Part shown: positions 7,962 through 10,126 of the stretch, piece by piece
Layout: each line of letters starts with the position of its first letter
How positions within the stretch are numbered: the first letter of the stretch is position 1
NCBI GenBank assembly: GCA_025201705.1
Contig: MU617446.1
Span: 2,909 to 13,034 of the forward strand
Origin: Dissophora ornata
Lineage: Eukaryota > Mortierellomycota > Mortierellomycetes > Mortierellales > Mortierellaceae
Length of the DNA stretch: 10,126 bases
Direction: 5' to 3'
Notes under the pieces: generated by a model
Seen by the model: only the letters and a program-made list of their open reading frames with translations
Told to the model about the DNA's origin: nothing
Databases searched by the model: none
Program-made: the position numbers and the translations under genes

Positions 7962-10101
7962 TTACGCGTCTTCTGCTTGTAATGTTAGTGAAGAGGAGGA
8001 AGTATTGTCATTGTCTACAGCAACAGAGGTATCAAGTATGTGAGAAGAGGGGGCTGCTTCTACCGGCACTCCTTCAGTATTCTCATCCGTCACAGGCGCC
8101 GGTGTCGGAGATCCAACCGCACTAGACGATGCTGCTGCTACTACCACTGCCGTTACTGCTGCTTCTGATGCTGATGCAAGTGCTACCGGTGGTGTTGTTA
8201 TTGCTTCTACATTCGTTATCACTGCCTCTTGCGCCTCTTGCGCCGCCCGTTGCTCCTGCACAAGAACCAGGGCTCGCGCCTGAAGTGCCAAAACTTGCGC
8301 CTGTGCATCGTTCGCTAGTGTTGTTGTAGCGGATGCTGCTGCTGCTGCTGTTGGTGATGATGTTGTTGTTTGCCCCTCCATCACAGGCGATATTGATTCC
8401 GTTGTTGTTGGTGTTGTTGTTGTTGTTGTTGGCGGCCCTCCTGCAGTAGTTTGCGTTGGAACCTGACTCTGCGCCTGCGCCAGAGCAAGAGCCGCCCGTG
8501 CTTGCGCTTGTTGTGCCTGTGCCGCTGCCACGAGTTGCGCTATCGGCGACGAACCTGTACCTGCAGGACTCGGCGTAGCCGCCAAACTCGTAGTTCCTGC
8601 TGTTGGGGTGGTGGGCACAGTACCTAGTACAGGAGAAGTGGCTGCCGCGGCTGTTGCTGCTGTCGTGGCCGCTGCAGCTGTCGTTCCTCGAGCGGCCGCT
8701 AGGGCTGCTGCGACAGCTTGCAAGGTAGCAAGCGACTGTGGAGTGATACTAGGCGCCACAGAGGGCGATGATCCTCCTGAAGGAGATCCTGCTGTTCCTG
8801 CGGCGGTCGCTGGTGATCGCGCTCCTCCTGCCTGAGCATTGGCACTATTCGCCTTGGCAGCTGCAAGAAGTGCATTCAAGATTGCACTTTGAGCACCCTC
8901 CTTATTGGCTGCTGAGAGTGACTGCGTGAGCGTTGCCAAGTTCAACGCCAGCACACCAGGGTTCTGCTGCAAGAGCGCTGCCAATTTAAGACTTGCTTCA
9001 CTGATCTGCGAATAGTCTGGCTGCTGTTGCTGCTGCTGTGGTTGACCAGGCGTGGACTGCGCTTGTGTTGTCTGTGGCAGAGATGTCGAGCCCTGGGCAG
9101 TGGACTGTGTTGTCGCTTGTTGCGACGATGATGCAATTGGCTGCGATAGGTTCAGGGTACTCTCTATGCCAGTGTTGGGTCGTTTTCTGGGTTTGTCTCC
9201 AAGATCCATAGGCGACTCGGAGCGTGCTCCACCGGGTCTTGAGGACATGGCCCTTCGACTTCGTTTGTACACTCCATTTGAAAACTGAGCCTCACAACTT
9301 TGGTCGATAGTCCAGAACGCGCCTTTTCCTGGCTCACTGTCAGACCGTGGCACTTTAACAAATGCTTTGTTCAACGACAAGTTGTGGCGGATAGAATTCT
9401 AAACATGACAATAGCGCAAAAATGTCCATGTTACAAAAAAAAAACGCGTCTTTTTCCCTCATTGTTATCGAAACACACGGCAGAAAAGTCAAGGATAGTG
9501 AATGCCCTTTACCTGCCAACCATTTTGGGCCATTTGGTAATACGGATAATGTTGGGTAATGTGCTGATAGATCCCATTCAGCGTCAACTTCCGCTCCGGT
9601 GTCGAATTGATTGCCTGTGCGATCAGCGATGCATACGAGAACGGTGGCTTCGTGTCCTTTGACGAGTACTCTGACGAGTCGAATTGCTCCATAGCCTGGC
9701 TCGAGCCCTCCCTTTTCATTACCAGACCTGATGCAGAGGAGCCTCCTCCTCCAAGCGGATTGCCACTCGCAATCCCATTATTTCGCAGAGAGGATCCTTG
9801 TCCCTGCGCGGCTTCTGTAGAGGCGGCGTCGTCGGTCTCGATTTTCGGGAGCAAGAACGAAAAGGAGACCTCGCCAATCTGGATTTTGGTCCTGTTCTCC
9901 AGTGGCACAGTGACGCCCTTTTCAACAAACTGGTCGTTCACAAAGGCTCCGTTCTTGCCAAAGACCATCATTTCGAACCGTTGGGTGGTAAAGTTGTAGA
10001 AGAGACGAGCGTGTTGACGCGAGATTGCTTTGGTCGGCCCTAGATGGATGTCCACGTGGTCTGAGGAGCTAGCCTTGCGTCCAAATGTCACCTGAAGGGT
10101 T
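7962..10101 (-). CDS. FHA plus fork-head transcription factor, FHL1-like (5' end outside the window)
   Basis: The visible exons are about 10101-9513 and 9398-7962. The 114 bp intron (9512-9399) is GTAAAG...TTTAG and phase 0, between GWQ and [10 protein letters not shown] of the fork head. The right exon seems to open after an acceptor CAG at 10104-10102, so the N-terminus is missing. Its first half is an FHA domain: [44 protein letters not shown] and [17 protein letters not shown] (to about 9843). After a Gly/Ser linker comes the DNA-binding fork head, [15 protein letters not shown] to GWQ (9650-9513), then [22 protein letters not shown] and the basic end YKRSRR (to 9252). Basic clusters follow (KPRKRP), then a tail of about 420 residues rich in Ala, Thr, Gln and Ser. 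FHA text of the kind KIQIG...F.LP favours FHL1, a regulator of ribosomal protein genes in yeast, over FKH1/2, but a FOXK/FKH relative is not excluded. Confidence 0.88.
8120..9050 (-). repeat. Low-complexity coding tract (poly-Ala, Thr, Gln) in the fork-head tail
   Basis: Triplet-like runs dominate, such as GTT repeats at 8398-8440 (Thr/Asn codons on the minus strand), GCTGCT at 8334-8350 and CTG repeats at 9018-9042. They encode [34 protein letters not shown] and PQQQQQQP. The frame stays open for the full 1437 bp exon, so this is real coding sequence and not a shadow. Such tails usually act as flexible activation regions. Confidence 0.75.
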
Positions 10102-10126
10102 CTGTTTTGGAGGGAAGTTTTTTTTT

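Noticed and set aside
8129..8835. Plus-strand frames rich in Leu and Ala
   Set aside because: They are antisense shadows of the Ala/Thr/Gln-rich fork-head tail. The minus-strand frame is open for the whole exon and continues the fork-head domain.
1..10126. CRISPR array, transposon ends, tRNA or rRNA genes
   Set aside because: I saw no spaced direct repeats, terminal inverted repeats with transposase text, or cloverleaf and rRNA motifs on either strand.

Overview
The window reads as nuclear DNA of a fungus. Its genes are split by short introns (about 90 to 155 bp) with GT...AG ends and some TACTAAT-like branch sites. Intergenic spaces are short and full of poly(A)/poly(T) runs, and there are AATAAA-type poly(A) signals. 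A decayed Sel1-repeat gene of the WYLKAA...GHxxAxYxIGxMYE...GVxxDYSKAMEWYL style at the left edge would fit an early-diverging fungus such as Mortierellomycotina, where such families are large. That placement is an inference from style only.

Layout from left to right. Positions 1-1026 (minus) hold a ruined gene: Sel1-like repeats at 1-290 and a longer protein-like remnant upstream in the same frame, broken by eight in-frame stops and one frameshift. About 1027-3232 shows no convincing gene. A minus-strand two-exon gene at 3329-4221 encodes a DUF4604 protein (the family of human KIAA1143). It is divergent from a plus-strand five-exon gene at 4430-5867, and the two share a 208 bp promoter region carrying a 33 bp T tract. 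That plus-strand gene encodes a complete YVH1/DUSP12-type dual-specificity phosphatase with a C-terminal zinc domain. A second, diverged copy with the same exon structure follows in tandem at 6243-7805. A minus-strand gene runs convergently from the right edge to 7962. It encodes an FHA plus fork-head transcription factor, most like FHL1, with a very long Ala/Thr/Gln-rich tail; its first exon(s) lie outside the window.

Functional theme. In yeast, Yvh1 acts in late 60S ribosome assembly (release of Mrt4), and Fhl1 controls ribosomal protein genes. Two of the three recognised functions are therefore tied to ribosome production. The most interesting feature is the tandem YVH1 pair. Both copies keep an intact catalytic signature and all seven recognisable zinc-domain cysteines, but the downstream copy has lost the tryptophan of the CSCG-x-W motif and gained low-complexity repeats, which suggests a division of labour. 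I see no clearly new type of system here.
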